From NCBI RefSeq assembly GCF_000331225.1, contig NZ_ANFY01000005.1, positions 186,001-250,000 of the forward strand: a DNA stretch of 64,000 nt. The letters are read 5' to 3'. A model generated the notes under the pieces. The model was not told the origin of the DNA. It worked only from the letters and a program-made list of their open reading frames with translations, and ran no database searches. Of this stretch, positions 48,480-57,376 are shown piece by piece. Position numbers and translations under genes: made by a program. How positions within the stretch are numbered: the first letter of the stretch is position 1; each line of letters begins with the position of its first letter. The stretch comes from Sandarakinorhabdus sp. AAP62 (lineage in GTDB: Bacteria; Pseudomonadota; Alphaproteobacteria; Sphingomonadales; Sphingomonadaceae).

Positions 48480-49601
48480 TTATTGGGTGACTTCCGCGTA
48501 GGCCCAGTCGAGCCAGTGGGTCAGCGCCGCGATGTCGGCGGTGTCGACGGTGGCGCCGCACCAGATGCGCAGGCCGGCCGGGGCGTCGCGATAGGCGCCG
48601 ATGTCATAGGCGGCCTTCTCCTTTTCGAGGAGGCTGACGATCGCCTTCACCTGCTCTTCGGCGAGGCCGGGGAGAACGAGGCAGACTGACGTGTTCGACC
48701 GTGTGGCGGCATCCTTGGCCAGATGCTCCACCCACGGGCGCGATTGCACCCAGGCGTCGAGCGCGGCGGCATTGGCGTTGGCGCGGGCCTTGAGCGCATC
48801 GAGGCCACCAAGGCTGTCGGCCCATTCCAGCGCGTCGATATAGTCTTCCACTGCCAGCATCGACGGCGTGTTGATGGTCTCGCCGACGAAGATGCCCTCG
48901 GTCAGCTTGCCCTTGGAGACGAGGCGGAAGATCTTGGGCAGCGGCCAGGCCGGCGTGTAGCTTTCGAGGCGTTCGACGGCGCGGGGGCCGAGGATCAGCA
49001 TGCCGTGGCCGCCTTCGCCGCCCAGCACCTTCTGCCACGAATAGGTCAGCACATCGACCTTGTCCCAATCGACATCCTGCGCGAACACGGCGGAGGTGGC
49101 GTCGGCGAAGGTCAGGCCTTCGCGGTCGGCCGGCACCCAATCATAATTGGGGACGCGCACGCCGGACGTGGTGCCGTTGGCGGTGAACAGCACGTCGTTG
49201 GTGAAATCGACGGCGGCCAGATCGGGCAGTTCGCCATAGGGCGCGGTGATGACGGTGGGATTGAGTTTCAGCTGCTTGGCCGCATCGGTCACCCAGCCTT
49301 CACCAAAGCTTTCCCAGGCGATGGCCGTCACCGGCCGGGCACCCAGCATCGTCCACATCGCCATTTCATAGGCGCCGGTGTCGCTGGCCGGCACGATGCC
49401 GATGCGGTGCGTGTCGGGGACGCCCAGGATCTTGCGGGTCAGGTCGATGGCGTGTTTCAGGCGCGCCTTGCCGAGCTTGGAGCGGTGCGAGCGACCAAGG
49501 GAAGCGGTGTCGAGCTGTTCGGGGCTCCATCCAGAACGTTTTGCACAAGGCCCGGACGAAAAATGGGGGCGCGCCGGAAGCGCGGTCGGCTTGTCAGTCA
49601 T
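48480..49601 (-). CDS. serC: phosphoserine aminotransferase
   Basis: A 373-aa class V aminotransferase with PLP lysine in [28 protein letters not shown] and the N-terminal [13 protein letters not shown] typical of the alphaproteobacterial SerC branch. It converts phosphohydroxypyruvate plus glutamate to phosphoserine. GGAGAGAAC precedes the ATG. The gene lies directly upstream of serA. Confidence 0.96.
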   Translation of the reverse strand: MTDKPTALPARPHFSSGPCAKRSGWSPEQLDTASLGRSHRSKLGKARLKHAIDLTRKILGVPDTHRIGIVPASDTGAYEMAMWTMLGARPVTAIAWESFGEGWVTDAAKQLKLNPTVITAPYGELPDLAAVDFTNDVLFTANGTTSGVRVPNYDWVPADREGLTFADATSAVFAQDVDWDKVDVLTYSWQKVLGGEGGHGMLILGPRAVERLESYTPAWPLPKIFRLVSKGKLTEGIFVGETINTPSMLAVEDYIDALEWADSLGGLDALKARANANAAALDAWVQSRPWVEHLAKDAATRSNTSVCLVLPGLAEEQVKAIVSLLEKEKAAYDIGAYRDAPAGLRIWCGATVDTADIAALTHWLDWAYAEVTQ

Positions 49602-49715
49602 GTTCTCTCCTCACAGAGAGCGCGCGCCGCGTTGGGACGGCGTGGCCCGTCGCCGGCCATAGTGGTTTGCAACAGGGCGTCAAGTTGTTTCGGCCAGGCG
49701 GCGCGCGTGCGTGTG

Positions 49716-49817
49716 CCTCGACAAGCTCGGCATGAGCGGGCTTTTCCATGACTGAAGAGGCATGGAGCGACCTTCGTGCCGCACCAGCCAGAACCGCTCA
49801 TGCCGAGACTGTCGAGG
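49716..49817. repeat. inverted pair of the 24-bp dispersed repeat
   Basis: CCTCGACAAGCTCGGCATGAGCGG at 49716-49739 and its reverse complement with two mismatches at 49794-49817, 54 bp apart. The same core forms the hairpin after the malonyl-CoA reductase gene. The 233-bp gap between the beta-lactamase end and the serC start holds these copies and, necessarily, the serC promoter. Confidence 0.85.
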
Positions 49818-49834
49818 CATGCACTGGCTCCGGC

Positions 49835-50701
49835 CTAGCCGACCGACTCGACGATGGCCCGGCCCAGCGGCACGAACTGGCGATTGCGTTCGCCCAGTTC
49901 GGATTTGGCGGCAAACAGATAGGCGGCGACCCAGATTGGTTTGCGTCCCGGCGGGGTGATCACCGAAACGATGTTGCGCGCGTGCCAGGAACCGGCCCCG
50001 GTCTTGTTGGCTTCCTGCCAGCCGGGCGGCAGCGCGGCGCGGATCATGGAGTCGGCGGTCTTGCTGGCCTGCATCCAGCCGAACAAGGTGCGGCGCGCCG
50101 CTGACGACAGGATACCGCCTTCCACCAGGGCGCGCGTCGTGGCCAGCATGGCGGTGGGCGTTGTGGTATCGCGCGGGTCGCCAGGCCTTTCGTTGTTCAT
50201 CTCCGGCTCGTTGCGGTCCAGCCGCGTGATCCGGTCGCCAGTGGCGCGCAGCCAGCGGGTGAGGGCAACCGGGCCGCCGATCCTGGCCAGCGCGATGTTG
50301 GCGGCGGGATTGTCGGAGAGCACCGCCATCGCTTCGGCCAGTTCCAGCAAGGACGCGCTGCCACCAACGCGCCTTTCGGTGAAGGGTGCGTTGAACAGCA
50401 AGTCGGCCTTGGTCACGGGCAGGCGGTCGTTCATCGTCCATTCGCCCTTGTCGGCCCCGTGCAGCAGCCGAGCAGCGAGCAGCAGCTTGAAGGTGGAACA
50501 CAAGGGAAAACGATCATTGGCGCGATGGCCGAAGCGTTCGCCGGTTTGGGTATCGATCAGCGATATGCCGATGGGGCCGCCGGCGCTGCGCTCGATCTGC
50601 GAGATGGCGCGGCGCAGGGCGGCGAAACGGTCCGGCTTTGCCAGCGTCGGGGCGGCGGTGAGGAGCGGCAGGCCTGCGATGAACGTGCGGCGGTCGATCA
50701 T
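49835..50701 (-). CDS. bla: class A beta-lactamase
   Basis: A 288-aa serine beta-lactamase with a Tat-type leader (DRRTFIAGLPLL). All four class A elements are present: Ser69-x-x-Lys72 (CSTFKLLL), SDN at 129-131, Glu165 in LDRNEPEMN and KTG at 233-235. Cys68 corresponds to Ambler position 69 as in CTX-M types. There is no partner cysteine at position 238, so a KPC-like disulfide is absent. It is expected to hydrolyse penicillins; spectrum unknown. It has an isolated chromosomal location with no ampR-like regulator, so it is probably an intrinsic enzyme. Confidence 0.92.
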   Translation of the reverse strand: MIDRRTFIAGLPLLTAAPTLAKPDRFAALRRAISQIERSAGGPIGISLIDTQTGERFGHRANDRFPLCSTFKLLLAARLLHGADKGEWTMNDRLPVTKADLLFNAPFTERRVGGSASLLELAEAMAVLSDNPAANIALARIGGPVALTRWLRATGDRITRLDRNEPEMNNERPGDPRDTTTPTAMLATTRALVEGGILSSAARRTLFGWMQASKTADSMIRAALPPGWQEANKTGAGSWHARNIVSVITPPGRKPIWVAAYLFAAKSELGERNRQFVPLGRAIVESVG

Positions 50702-50786
50702 GCGTGGCTCCCTCGCAAAGGCCGGGGCATTGACCTCGCACCGGTGATGGCGTCTCGTCAATCCAACCAGGAAGAGGAATTTGGGG

Positions 50787-51587
50787 ATGATCGATTGGAC
50801 GGGCCAACATGTGCTGATCACCGGTGCAGCCAGCGGCATCGGGCGGGCACTGGCGGTGCAGTTGTCCCGGCGTGGTGCGCTGGTGACGGCGGCGGACATC
50901 AATGAAGATGGCGTTGCCGAAACGGCAGCGCTGTGTGGCGGCGAAGCGCTGGTGCTCGATCTGGCCGATGCTGCGGCCGGCGGGCAAGCGGTGGCGCAAT
51001 TGGTTGCCCGCCATGGCCGGCTGGATGCGGTGTTCGCCAATGCCGGCATCGGCTATCGGCGCCGGCTGCTGAAGGCTGATCTGGATGATCCTGGCCTGGC
51101 GCGGCTGTGGGAAATCAACATGCTGGGGCCAACCCGGCTGGCGCAGGCCTTGTGCCAGGCGGCCGAAGCCGGCGGCTGGCGCGGGCGGATCGTGATCACC
51201 GGATCGGAAAACAGCCTGTCGCTGCCACCGTCGGTGCAGAACAACGGCATTGGCCTGTATGCGGCGTCCAAACATGGCGTGCTGATCCTCGCGGAATGGC
51301 TGGCTACTGAAAGCCGCAACGCCGGCAAACCGCTGGATGTGCATGTGCTGCTGCCCGGTGGTGTGTATACCGGGATGACGGCGCCAGGGCTGGGCGATGA
51401 TCCGGCGAAATGGCCGGCAGACATGGGCATCATCATGCCGGAACGGGCGGCCGCGCTGTGCCTGAAGGGCCTCGATCTCGGCCTGTTCCATATCCCGACC
51501 CACGCCCATCTTCATGCTGACATGGGCTGGCGTTATCAGAGCGTGGGCGAAGCCACCGAAGCCCTGGGCCTGACCAGCCCGCAATGA
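50787..51587 (+). CDS. short-chain dehydrogenase/reductase
   Basis: A 266-aa classical SDR. Cofactor motif TGAASGIG near residue 12, NAG in FANAGIGY, Ser in ITGSENS and Tyr-x-x-x-Lys in YAASKHG. An Asp after the second strand (AADINED) favours NAD over NADP. Start has GAGGAA 7 bp upstream. Substrate unknown. It is followed 61 bp later by the LOG gene. Confidence 0.85.
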   Translation: MIDWTGQHVLITGAASGIGRALAVQLSRRGALVTAADINEDGVAETAALCGGEALVLDLADAAAGGQAVAQLVARHGRLDAVFANAGIGYRRRLLKADLDDPGLARLWEINMLGPTRLAQALCQAAEAGGWRGRIVITGSENSLSLPPSVQNNGIGLYAASKHGVLILAEWLATESRNAGKPLDVHVLLPGGVYTGMTAPGLGDDPAKWPADMGIIMPERAAALCLKGLDLGLFHIPTHAHLHADMGWRYQSVGEATEALGLTSPQ

Positions 51588-51648
51588 CAATGGGGGCGTG
51601 ACAAGCAGGCACGCCTGCTTTAAGCCGCGCGACCGTTTTGCAAAGAGT

Positions 51649-52518
51649 ATGAAGACGATGACATCTGCCGTGCCGCCGACTGTGCCCGAACGGATCTTTC
51701 CCACCGCCGAAGCCGATGCCAGGCTGGGCAACCAGCCCACCGCCGTTCCGCAGACCGAACATTCGGCCTATCGCCTTGCCTTTCAGGACAATGATTTCCT
51801 GCTGCGCGAAGATCTGCGGCCGGTGCGTTTCCAGCTGGAATTGCTGAAGACCGAACTTCTGCTGGCCGAAGCCAATATCCACAGCACCTTCGTCTTCTAT
51901 GGCTCGGCCCGCATTCCTGCCCCGGAAGACGCGCAGGCGCTGATCGATGCCGCTGCCACACCCGAACGCCAGGCCGTCGCCAGGCGCCTGGCCGCCAACG
52001 CCCGCTATTATGCGGTGGCACGCGAATTGGCGGTGCTGGTTTCCACGCACTGCCAGGATGGCGAACGCTGCTTCACCGTCTGCTCCGGCGGCGGCCCGTC
52101 GATCATGGAAGCCGCCAACCGCGGCGCCTGGGAAAGCGGTGCGCCGTCGGTGGGCCTCAACATCGTGCTGCCACACGAACAGGTGCCCAATCCCTATGTC
52201 TCCCCCGGCCTGTCAGTGCAGTTCCACTATTTCGCGCTCAGGAAGATGCACTTCCTGATGCGCGCCAAGGCGGTCGCGGTGTTCCCCGGCGGCTTTGGCA
52301 CCTTCGATGAATTTTTCGAACTGCTCACTCTGGTACAAACCGGCAAGGTCGCGCCGCTGCCGATCCTGCTTTATGGCCGCGACTTCTGGAACCGTGTGGT
52401 GAACTTCGAAGCGCTGGCCGAAGAAGGCGTGATCGCGCCGGATGATCTGAAGCTGTTCCATTTCGTTGAAACGGCGGAAGAGGGGTGGGCGATCGTGAAG
52501 GCGCATTACGGGTTGTAA
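51649..52518 (+). CDS. LOG-family protein (TIGR00730, nucleotide phosphoribohydrolase-like)
   Basis: A 289-aa protein with the LOG signature FPGGFGTFDEFFE and upstream FYGSARIP, SGGGPSIMEAANRGA and RKMHFLMRA. LOG proteins are lysine-decarboxylase-like folds that remove ribose-5-phosphate from AMP-type or cytokinin nucleotides; lysine decarboxylase activity is not expected. It is longer than the ~190-aa minimal form by an N-terminal extension of about 70 residues. Either this ATG or one 9 bp downstream may be the start. Confidence 0.85.
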   Translation: MKTMTSAVPPTVPERIFPTAEADARLGNQPTAVPQTEHSAYRLAFQDNDFLLREDLRPVRFQLELLKTELLLAEANIHSTFVFYGSARIPAPEDAQALIDAAATPERQAVARRLAANARYYAVARELAVLVSTHCQDGERCFTVCSGGGPSIMEAANRGAWESGAPSVGLNIVLPHEQVPNPYVSPGLSVQFHYFALRKMHFLMRAKAVAVFPGGFGTFDEFFELLTLVQTGKVAPLPILLYGRDFWNRVVNFEALAEEGVIAPDDLKLFHFVETAEEGWAIVKAHYGL

Positions 52519-52532
52519 GGGAAGGGGAGGGG

Positions 52533-52567
52533 CCTCCGGCGGGCAGGGTCGCAGACCCTGCACCCGT
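52533..52567. repeat. hairpin repeat, left flank of AT-rich gene
   Basis: A 35-bp unit with an internal hairpin (CAGGGTC-GCA-GACCCTG). It is nearly identical in reverse complement to the unit at 53232-53265, with compensating changes in the stem. It also stands 14 bp after the LOG gene stop and may act as its terminator. Confidence 0.8.
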
Positions 52568-52614
52568 TTGTTGGAGGCGAGTGCTTGATCGGAGATTTGC
52601 GTCAATTCTAGCCG

Positions 52615-53142
52615 TTAGATTTCTTCAAGCCATTCGCTCGTTGTTGCTTCATGATCGAATCCATCCCAATCCAGCCGAAGCAGCTTTCCTTTCGTTTTGG
52701 GAAGCGATTTTCGGTCGATCAGTTTGCTGCTGATTTCGAAATTGGCATTGATTTTGACAATCAGAACCTTGCTGAAATTTCGTTCAAGATTGATAGTCAC
52801 GGAACTTTTATTCTTGAACGGTGTTATTGTTTTAACCTCGACAAAATCATTGCCAATTTTTCCATCAGAGCCTTCAGCGTAGTTGCGATGCAGCTTTAGG
52901 CCGTGGGCGACCTCTCCGAACAGCTCACCGATATCTCCATAGACCTGCAAATGCCTACCAGTTTGGTCATAATATGATTCCGCCAGATCGAGGAGACTCC
53001 GCAAATACGGGAGCATATTGAGATTGATGTGAGGGAATCGAGCCCGCAACTCTAAACGCTCAAGCTGGCTCAGATGGGCATTTATATCTGTCCACGTGAT
53101 CCATTCACCATCGTCGTAGAAGGCATTGTCATCATTCCACAT
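52615..53142 (-). CDS. uncharacterised protein, DUF6998/PD-(D/E)xK-like
   Basis: A 175-aa protein encoded by DNA clearly richer in A/T than its surroundings. The middle (about 67-130) has GDIGELFGEVAHGLKL, SDGKIGNDFVEVK and a following beta hairpin, the layout of DUF6998 proteins and a possible PD-(D/E)xK nuclease-like core (E77, D99, E102, K104). No start-proximal signal peptide or membrane helix is present. The start at MWNDDNAF was chosen; a Met 10 codons earlier is possible. It stands alone, flanked by inverted hairpin repeats, suggesting acquisition as a single-gene islet. A defence or toxin role is possible but unproven. Confidence 0.6.
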   Translation of the reverse strand: MWNDDNAFYDDGEWITWTDINAHLSQLERLELRARFPHINLNMLPYLRSLLDLAESYYDQTGRHLQVYGDIGELFGEVAHGLKLHRNYAEGSDGKIGNDFVEVKTITPFKNKSSVTINLERNFSKVLIVKINANFEISSKLIDRKSLPKTKGKLLRLDWDGFDHEATTSEWLEEI

Positions 53143-53231
53143 GTTCGCCCCGCATATTGCCAAAGACAGCATAGACTGAAATCGTATACGTTAACTTGAT
53201 CGATCAGCTGTTTGGAAACGCTTGTTATTCC

Positions 53232-53265
53232 ACGGGTGCAGGGACGAGTCCCTGCCCGCCAGAGG
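53232..53265. repeat. hairpin repeat, right flank of AT-rich gene
   Basis: The inverted counterpart of the left-flank unit: GCAGGGAC-GA-GTCCCTGC within a 34-bp conserved block. The stem differs from the left copy by paired changes (GGGTC/GACCC to GGGAC/GTCCC), which points to selection for the structure. Confidence 0.8.
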
Positions 53266-53285
53266 CATGTTCTTGCTTGCGCAAC

Positions 53286-53316
53286 AAAAAAGGGCGGCAG
53301 CTGCAGCCACCGCCCC
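53286..53316 (-). terminator. rho-independent terminator of cytochrome c gene
   Basis: On the leftward strand a GGGCGG ... CCGCCC stem with an inner GCTGCAGC palindrome is followed by TTTTTTG, 22 bp after the cytochrome c stop. Confidence 0.85.
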
Positions 53317-53337
53317 TGATTTCGTGATGACGTGCTC

Positions 53338-53958
53338 TTACGGGGTCGGAGTAGCTTCAGCAGCCGGCGCCGCTTCGCCTTCAGCGGCTTCCACGGCAGC
53401 CGGGGCTTCTTCGGCCGGGGCAGCGGGCAGCGGCAGCGGGCTGGCGCTCTTGCTGTTCAGATAGGCGATCACGGCGGCACGGTCTTCGGGCTTGGCGATG
53501 CCGGCGAAGCTCATCTTGTTGCCGGCCATGAAGGCCTTCGGGCTCTTGAGCCAGCCCCACAGATTGTCCCAATCCCAATTCTTGCCCTTCATGCCCGACA
53601 GGGCATCGGAATAGCTGAAGCCAGCAGCGGCAGCGATCGGTCGGCCGACAATGCCGTGCAGCGCCGGGCCGGTGCCGTTGGCGCCGCCGGGATCGACATT
53701 GTGACAAGCCGCGCACTTCTTGAACACGGCTTCGCCCTTGGCGATATCGGCCGAGGCCAGATAGAAAGCGGCGGGCTTTTCGGCTTCGGCAGCAGCAGCG
53801 CCCTCGGCCGGGGCTTCTTCAGCGCCGGCCACTTCATAGCCGGGTTTTTCCGGCAGGTGGCGGGCGAACATCATGTCGCTGATGATCGACACGCCCAGCA
53901 CGGCCAGCAGGCCGGCCAGAACGCCACCAAAAATCTTGTTCCACTCAAAGCTGTCCAC
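53338..53958 (-). CDS. membrane-anchored cytochrome c (c552/CycM-like)
   Basis: A 206-aa protein with an N-terminal uncleaved TM anchor (about 8-28) and an acidic/Ala-rich linker. The class I cytochrome c domain has CAACH heme attachment and Met ligand in NKMSFAGI; the C-terminal tail is Ala/Glu/Pro-rich and disordered. CycM-type proteins carry electrons from the bc1 complex to terminal oxidase in alphaproteobacteria. It starts at GTG with GGAG 8 bp upstream. Confidence 0.9.
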   Translation of the reverse strand: MDSFEWNKIFGGVLAGLLAVLGVSIISDMMFARHLPEKPGYEVAGAEEAPAEGAAAAEAEKPAAFYLASADIAKGEAVFKKCAACHNVDPGGANGTGPALHGIVGRPIAAAAGFSYSDALSGMKGKNWDWDNLWGWLKSPKAFMAGNKMSFAGIAKPEDRAAVIAYLNSKSASPLPLPAAPAEEAPAAVEAAEGEAAPAAEATPTP

Positions 53959-53984
53959 GTCGAAGCTCCAATGTGGGCGCGGTT

Positions 53985-54012
53985 GCCCCAGGGGACGAGC
54001 CCTGCCTGCGCC
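53985..54012. repeat. degenerate copy of the GGGACGAGTCCC hairpin repeat
   Basis: CAGGGGACGAGCCCTGCC resembles the units flanking the AT-rich gene but with a weaker stem. It lies between the cytochrome c start and the divergent pheA start. Confidence 0.5.
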
Positions 54013-54092
54013 TTCCTGACGCAGCGATTAGGCAATATCGCGCAGGCCCGCAAGCATTTGCTTGTTGCAGCGCACTATCATAACGAACGGAC

Positions 54093-54989
54093 ATGACGAG
54101 CAGCTATCCACCCCTGGCCCAAACTCTGGTTGATCGCATGGTGGCCGCTGCTGCCGCGGCGCCGGAACAGGCTGTGGCGTTCCAGGGCGCGCCCGGCGCC
54201 TACAGCCATCAGGCGGTGCGGGAGGCGTTCCCGGATCGACTGCCCTTGCCCTGTGCCAGCTTTGAAGATGCCATCGAAGCCGTGCAGTCTGGCCGCGCCG
54301 GGGTGGCGATGATTCCGATCGAGAATAGCCTGCATGGCCGGGTAGCCGATATCCATTTCCTGCTGCCTGAATCCGGCCTGAGCATCGTGGGCGAGCATTT
54401 CGTGCGGGTGCGCCATTGCCTGCTGGGGCTGGGCGACAAGGCGGCACTGCGAGAAGTGAAGAGCCACCCGCAGGCGTTGGGCCAGGTGCGCCGGCATTTG
54501 CGGGCCTGGGGCATCGCGCCGGTGCAGTTTTTCGATACAGCCGCCGGTGCGGCTGCCGTGGCTGGAGAGGGCGATGCCAGCGTGGGCGCGATTGCCAGCC
54601 GGCTGGCAGGCGAGCTTTATGGTCTGAACATCCTGGCCGAAGGGGTGGAGGATGCCGATCACAACACCACGCGTTTCGTGGTGCTGAGCCGGGAGGCGGT
54701 GGTGCCCCCCCTCGGCATTCCGGCGATGACCAGCTTCAATTTCGAGGTGCGCTCGGTGCCGGCGGCGTTGTTCAAGGCGCTGGGCGGTTTTGCCACCAAT
54801 GGCGTGAACATGACGAAGCTGGAAAGCTATCTGCGCGACGGCAAGTTCAGCCAGGCGGAGTTCTATGCCGAGATCGAGGGGTCGCCGCTGGAACCGCCGG
54901 TGGCGCGCGCGCTGGAGGAGCTGGAGTATTTCACCAACTGGGTGAAGGTGATCGGTACTTATCCCCGCGCGCGGGATCGGGCCGAGTAG
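54093..54989 (+). CDS. pheA: prephenate dehydratase
   Basis: A 298-aa single-function PheA: N-terminal FQGAPGAYSHQAV, the IPIENSLHGRV segment, catalytic Thr-Arg-Phe in DHNTTRFVVL and a C-terminal ACT domain (ALFKALGGFATNGVNMTKLE) for phenylalanine inhibition. It makes phenylpyruvate. Its stop lies 1 bp from the stop of convergent rsmD. Confidence 0.95.
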   Translation: MTSSYPPLAQTLVDRMVAAAAAAPEQAVAFQGAPGAYSHQAVREAFPDRLPLPCASFEDAIEAVQSGRAGVAMIPIENSLHGRVADIHFLLPESGLSIVGEHFVRVRHCLLGLGDKAALREVKSHPQALGQVRRHLRAWGIAPVQFFDTAAGAAAVAGEGDASVGAIASRLAGELYGLNILAEGVEDADHNTTRFVVLSREAVVPPLGIPAMTSFNFEVRSVPAALFKALGGFATNGVNMTKLESYLRDGKFSQAEFYAEIEGSPLEPPVARALEELEYFTNWVKVIGTYPRARDRAE

Positions 54990-54990
54990 C

Positions 54991-55527
54991 TCAAGCCGGA
55001 GCGCGCAGCAGGCGCACCAGCGCCTTGCCGAAGCGGCGTTCGACGACGCGTTCCCAATCACAGCTCAGGGGATCGGCCGCAGCCGTTTCGACGCTGATGA
55101 GTGCGCCCGGCGCGATCCAGCCGCGCTCGTGAAGGTGGATGAGCGCTGGATCGGCGAGGCCCAAGCCATAGGGCGGATCGAGGAACACCAAATGGAACGC
55201 GCGCGGGGCAGCGCCAAGGCTGGCAACCGGGCTTTGCCGCACGTCGCCAGCGGCGCCCAGCGCGGATAGATTGGCCTTGATCGCCTTCACGGCGGCCGCG
55301 TCATTGTCGATGAAGCAGCAACTGCCGGCGCCGCGCGACAATGCCTCGATGCCCAGCGCGCCGGTGCCGGCGAACAGGTCGAGCACGTTCAGGTCTTCAA
55401 AGGTGCCGAGCCGGCTGGTGAGCATGGAGAAGACGGCTTCGCGGGCGCGGTCGCTGGTCGGACGGGTTGATTCGCCAGCGGGCGCTTTCAGGGCGCGGCC
55501 CCGCCATTTGCCCGATATCACACGCAT
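54991..55527 (-). CDS. rsmD: 16S rRNA G966 N2-methyltransferase
   Basis: A 178-aa SAM-dependent methyltransferase with SGKWRGRALKAP at the N-terminus, LFAGTGALGIEALSRGA (motif I) and catalytic FLDPPYG. It modifies 16S rRNA in the small subunit. The ATG overlaps the rluB stop by one base. Confidence 0.93.
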   Translation of the reverse strand: MRVISGKWRGRALKAPAGESTRPTSDRAREAVFSMLTSRLGTFEDLNVLDLFAGTGALGIEALSRGAGSCCFIDNDAAAVKAIKANLSALGAAGDVRQSPVASLGAAPRAFHLVFLDPPYGLGLADPALIHLHERGWIAPGALISVETAAADPLSCDWERVVERRFGKALVRLLRAPA

Positions 55528-56786
55528 CAGCGTGGCTCTGTCCTTGCGGCCTTCAGCAACGCTTTCAGCAGGGCCACATCGGATTCGGGAATTTCGTCGG
55601 CCATGCGCGGCGGCAGATCGTCGAGGCCGATCGGGCCATAGGCAACCCGGATCAGCCGGTTCACCTGCAGTCCGACATGTTCGAGCACGCGGCGCACTTC
55701 GCGGTTCTTGCCCTCGCGGATGGTGACGATCAGCCAGAGATTATGGCCGGTCTTGCGCTCGATATCGGCGAGGATGGAGCCATAGTGGATGCCATCGATG
55801 CTGACGCCATCGGCCAGCGCCTCCAGCGCCTGCTGCGTGACCTCGCCAAAGGCGCGGACGCGATAGACGCGCGGCACCTGGCTGGACGGCAGCTCCAGCG
55901 CGCGCTTCAGCTCGCCATCGGTGGTGAGCAACAGCAGGCCTTCGGTGTTCATGTCGAGCCGGCCAACGGGGACAACGCGCGGCAAGCCGGGCGGCAATAT
56001 GTCCATGATGGTCGGGCGACCGGCGGGATCGCGCGCGGCGGTGAGGAAGCCGGCAGGCTTGTGAAAGCGATAGAGCTTGGCCGGCGCGATGCCGGCCACG
56101 GGTTCGCCATCAACGGTGACATTGGCCAGGCTGGTGATGTTGAGCGCCGGTGAGGTGAGCACTTCGCCAGCGATGGCGATGCGGCCTTCGGCAATCATCC
56201 GCTCGATATCGCGGCGCGAACCGACGCCGGCGCGGGCCAGTGCCTTGGCGATGCGTTGCGGCGCGACTTCGGTCTGGCGCACGGGCGCCGGGCTGCGCTT
56301 GAGGCGCGGTGGTTCGGCGCGCGGCGCCGGCTTGCCGGGGCCAGGGGTGGTGCGGGCAGGGCGCTCGCCGCGCTGTGGACGTTCGGCGCGGGGCGGACGA
56401 TCTTGTTGGTCTGGTCGGGCACCTCTGGCCGGGCCTCCACTGCGTTGCGGGCGTTCAGTCCGGTCCGGGCGGCCACTACGTTGTGGACGTTCGCTGCGAA
56501 TGGGGCGTTCGCTGGGAATGGGGCGCTCTGCGCGGGCGGGGCGTTCGGAACGGGCCGGGCGCTCATCGGTTTCGGCGCGCTCGCGGCGGTCGCTCCAGCC
56601 CGCAGCGCGCTGGTCACGGCGCGATGGCGGCGGGGCGCCAGGCGGGCGTTGGCCAGTCGGACGTTGGCCAGGCGGACGGGGGCCAGGCGGACGGGGGCCA
56701 GAGCGGTCGGGGGCGCGATGACCAGTCTTGGGACCAGTGGAGCCGGTAGGGCGTTTACCGCCAGTTGGTTTGCGGGGTGGTCGCAT
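55527..56786 (-). CDS. rluB: rRNA pseudouridine synthase (RluB-type) with long repetitive N-terminus
   Basis: A 419-aa protein. The first ~190 residues are Pro/Arg-rich, built on repeats of the type RPxRxERP. An S4 domain (about 195-245; RIAKALARAGVGSRRDIERM) and the RsuA/RluB catalytic domain with GRLDMNTEGLLLLT (catalytic Asp) follow. It converts uridine to pseudouridine in 23S rRNA. The start is uncertain: the ATG behind GGGAAG is used; TTG and ATG codons 36 and 12 bp upstream are possible. The basic, disordered N-terminus is probably RNA-binding. Confidence 0.88.
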   Translation of the reverse strand: MRPPRKPTGGKRPTGSTGPKTGHRAPDRSGPRPPGPRPPGQRPTGQRPPGAPPPSRRDQRAAGWSDRRERAETDERPARSERPARAERPIPSERPIRSERPQRSGRPDRTERPQRSGGPARGARPDQQDRPPRAERPQRGERPARTTPGPGKPAPRAEPPRLKRSPAPVRQTEVAPQRIAKALARAGVGSRRDIERMIAEGRIAIAGEVLTSPALNITSLANVTVDGEPVAGIAPAKLYRFHKPAGFLTAARDPAGRPTIMDILPPGLPRVVPVGRLDMNTEGLLLLTTDGELKRALELPSSQVPRVYRVRAFGEVTQQALEALADGVSIDGIHYGSILADIERKTGHNLWLIVTIREGKNREVRRVLEHVGLQVNRLIRVAYGPIGLDDLPPRMADEIPESDVALLKALLKAARTEPR

Positions 56787-56929
56787 CGGGCTTCCCATGC
56801 GGCCGGGCCGAATGATTGTCAAAAAGAGAAGGCGCCGGAAGTTGTGATGCTGGCCTGCTTGCGAAGCCTGTTTCTTTTTGCCATCGCCCGTTGCCCTGCG
56901 CCGCGCCTTGCGCTAACCGGCGCGCCTGT

Positions 56930-57014
56930 GCCCCTGTGGTGAAATTGGTAGACGCGCTCGACTCAAAATCGAGTGGAGAAATCCGTGCTGGTTCGAGTCC
57001 GGCCAGGGGCACCA
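56930..57014 (+). tRNA. tRNA-Leu (anticodon CAA)
   Basis: An 85-nt tRNA with acceptor stem GCCCCTG / CAGGGGC, a long variable arm, TTCGAGTCC T-loop region and encoded CCA. The anticodon loop is CTCAAAA, giving CAA, which reads UUG. No direct repeat of its 3' end was found elsewhere in the window, so an integration event here is unproven. Confidence 0.95.
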
Positions 57015-57376
57015 CCTCCCTGCAATGCGCAGCGGCCCGCCAGGCGGGGACTACAGGTTGAGTTTGACGCCGGTTTGTCCGGTTGCACCGCTTAGCCGGT
57101 GCTCGGGCCGGCCATGAGACCGGCAGCTCGAAAGTGCCGGCAGTTGTCAGATGATTGGCTGGTTTGCCTAAGCGAACTTGCATGCGGCGAGAGCGCGAAG
57201 ACCGCGAAGGGCTGATTTCGCGTTCCGGACGGGCATCACCTCACCTGACCGCCACGGGCGGCGCTTTTGCTGGTCTGAATCGTACTCGGCACGGCCGAAC
57301 CGATGGGCGGTTGCATCCCGGGCGCGGGACAATCGCCATCTCCGCAATCGTCGAGCATTGAGCAAAGCGGCTGGGG
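57015..57376. other. 362-bp non-coding stretch between tRNA-Leu and molybdenum hydroxylase operon
   Basis: No convincing gene is seen. A small hairpin CCGGCA / TGCCGG (57120-57140) and scattered low-quality reading frames are present. The stretch may be remnant DNA from an insertion next to the tRNA, but no recognisable integrase or transposase fragment can be identified. Confidence 0.4.

Noticed and set aside
51649-52518. Lysine decarboxylase
   Set aside because: The PGGFGTFDE motif belongs to the LOG phosphoribohydrolase family; the lysine decarboxylase name is a historical misannotation.
56930-57014. Proof of an integrated island at tRNA-Leu
   Set aside because: No direct repeat of the tRNA 3' end and no integrase fragment could be found within the window; kept only as a possibility.
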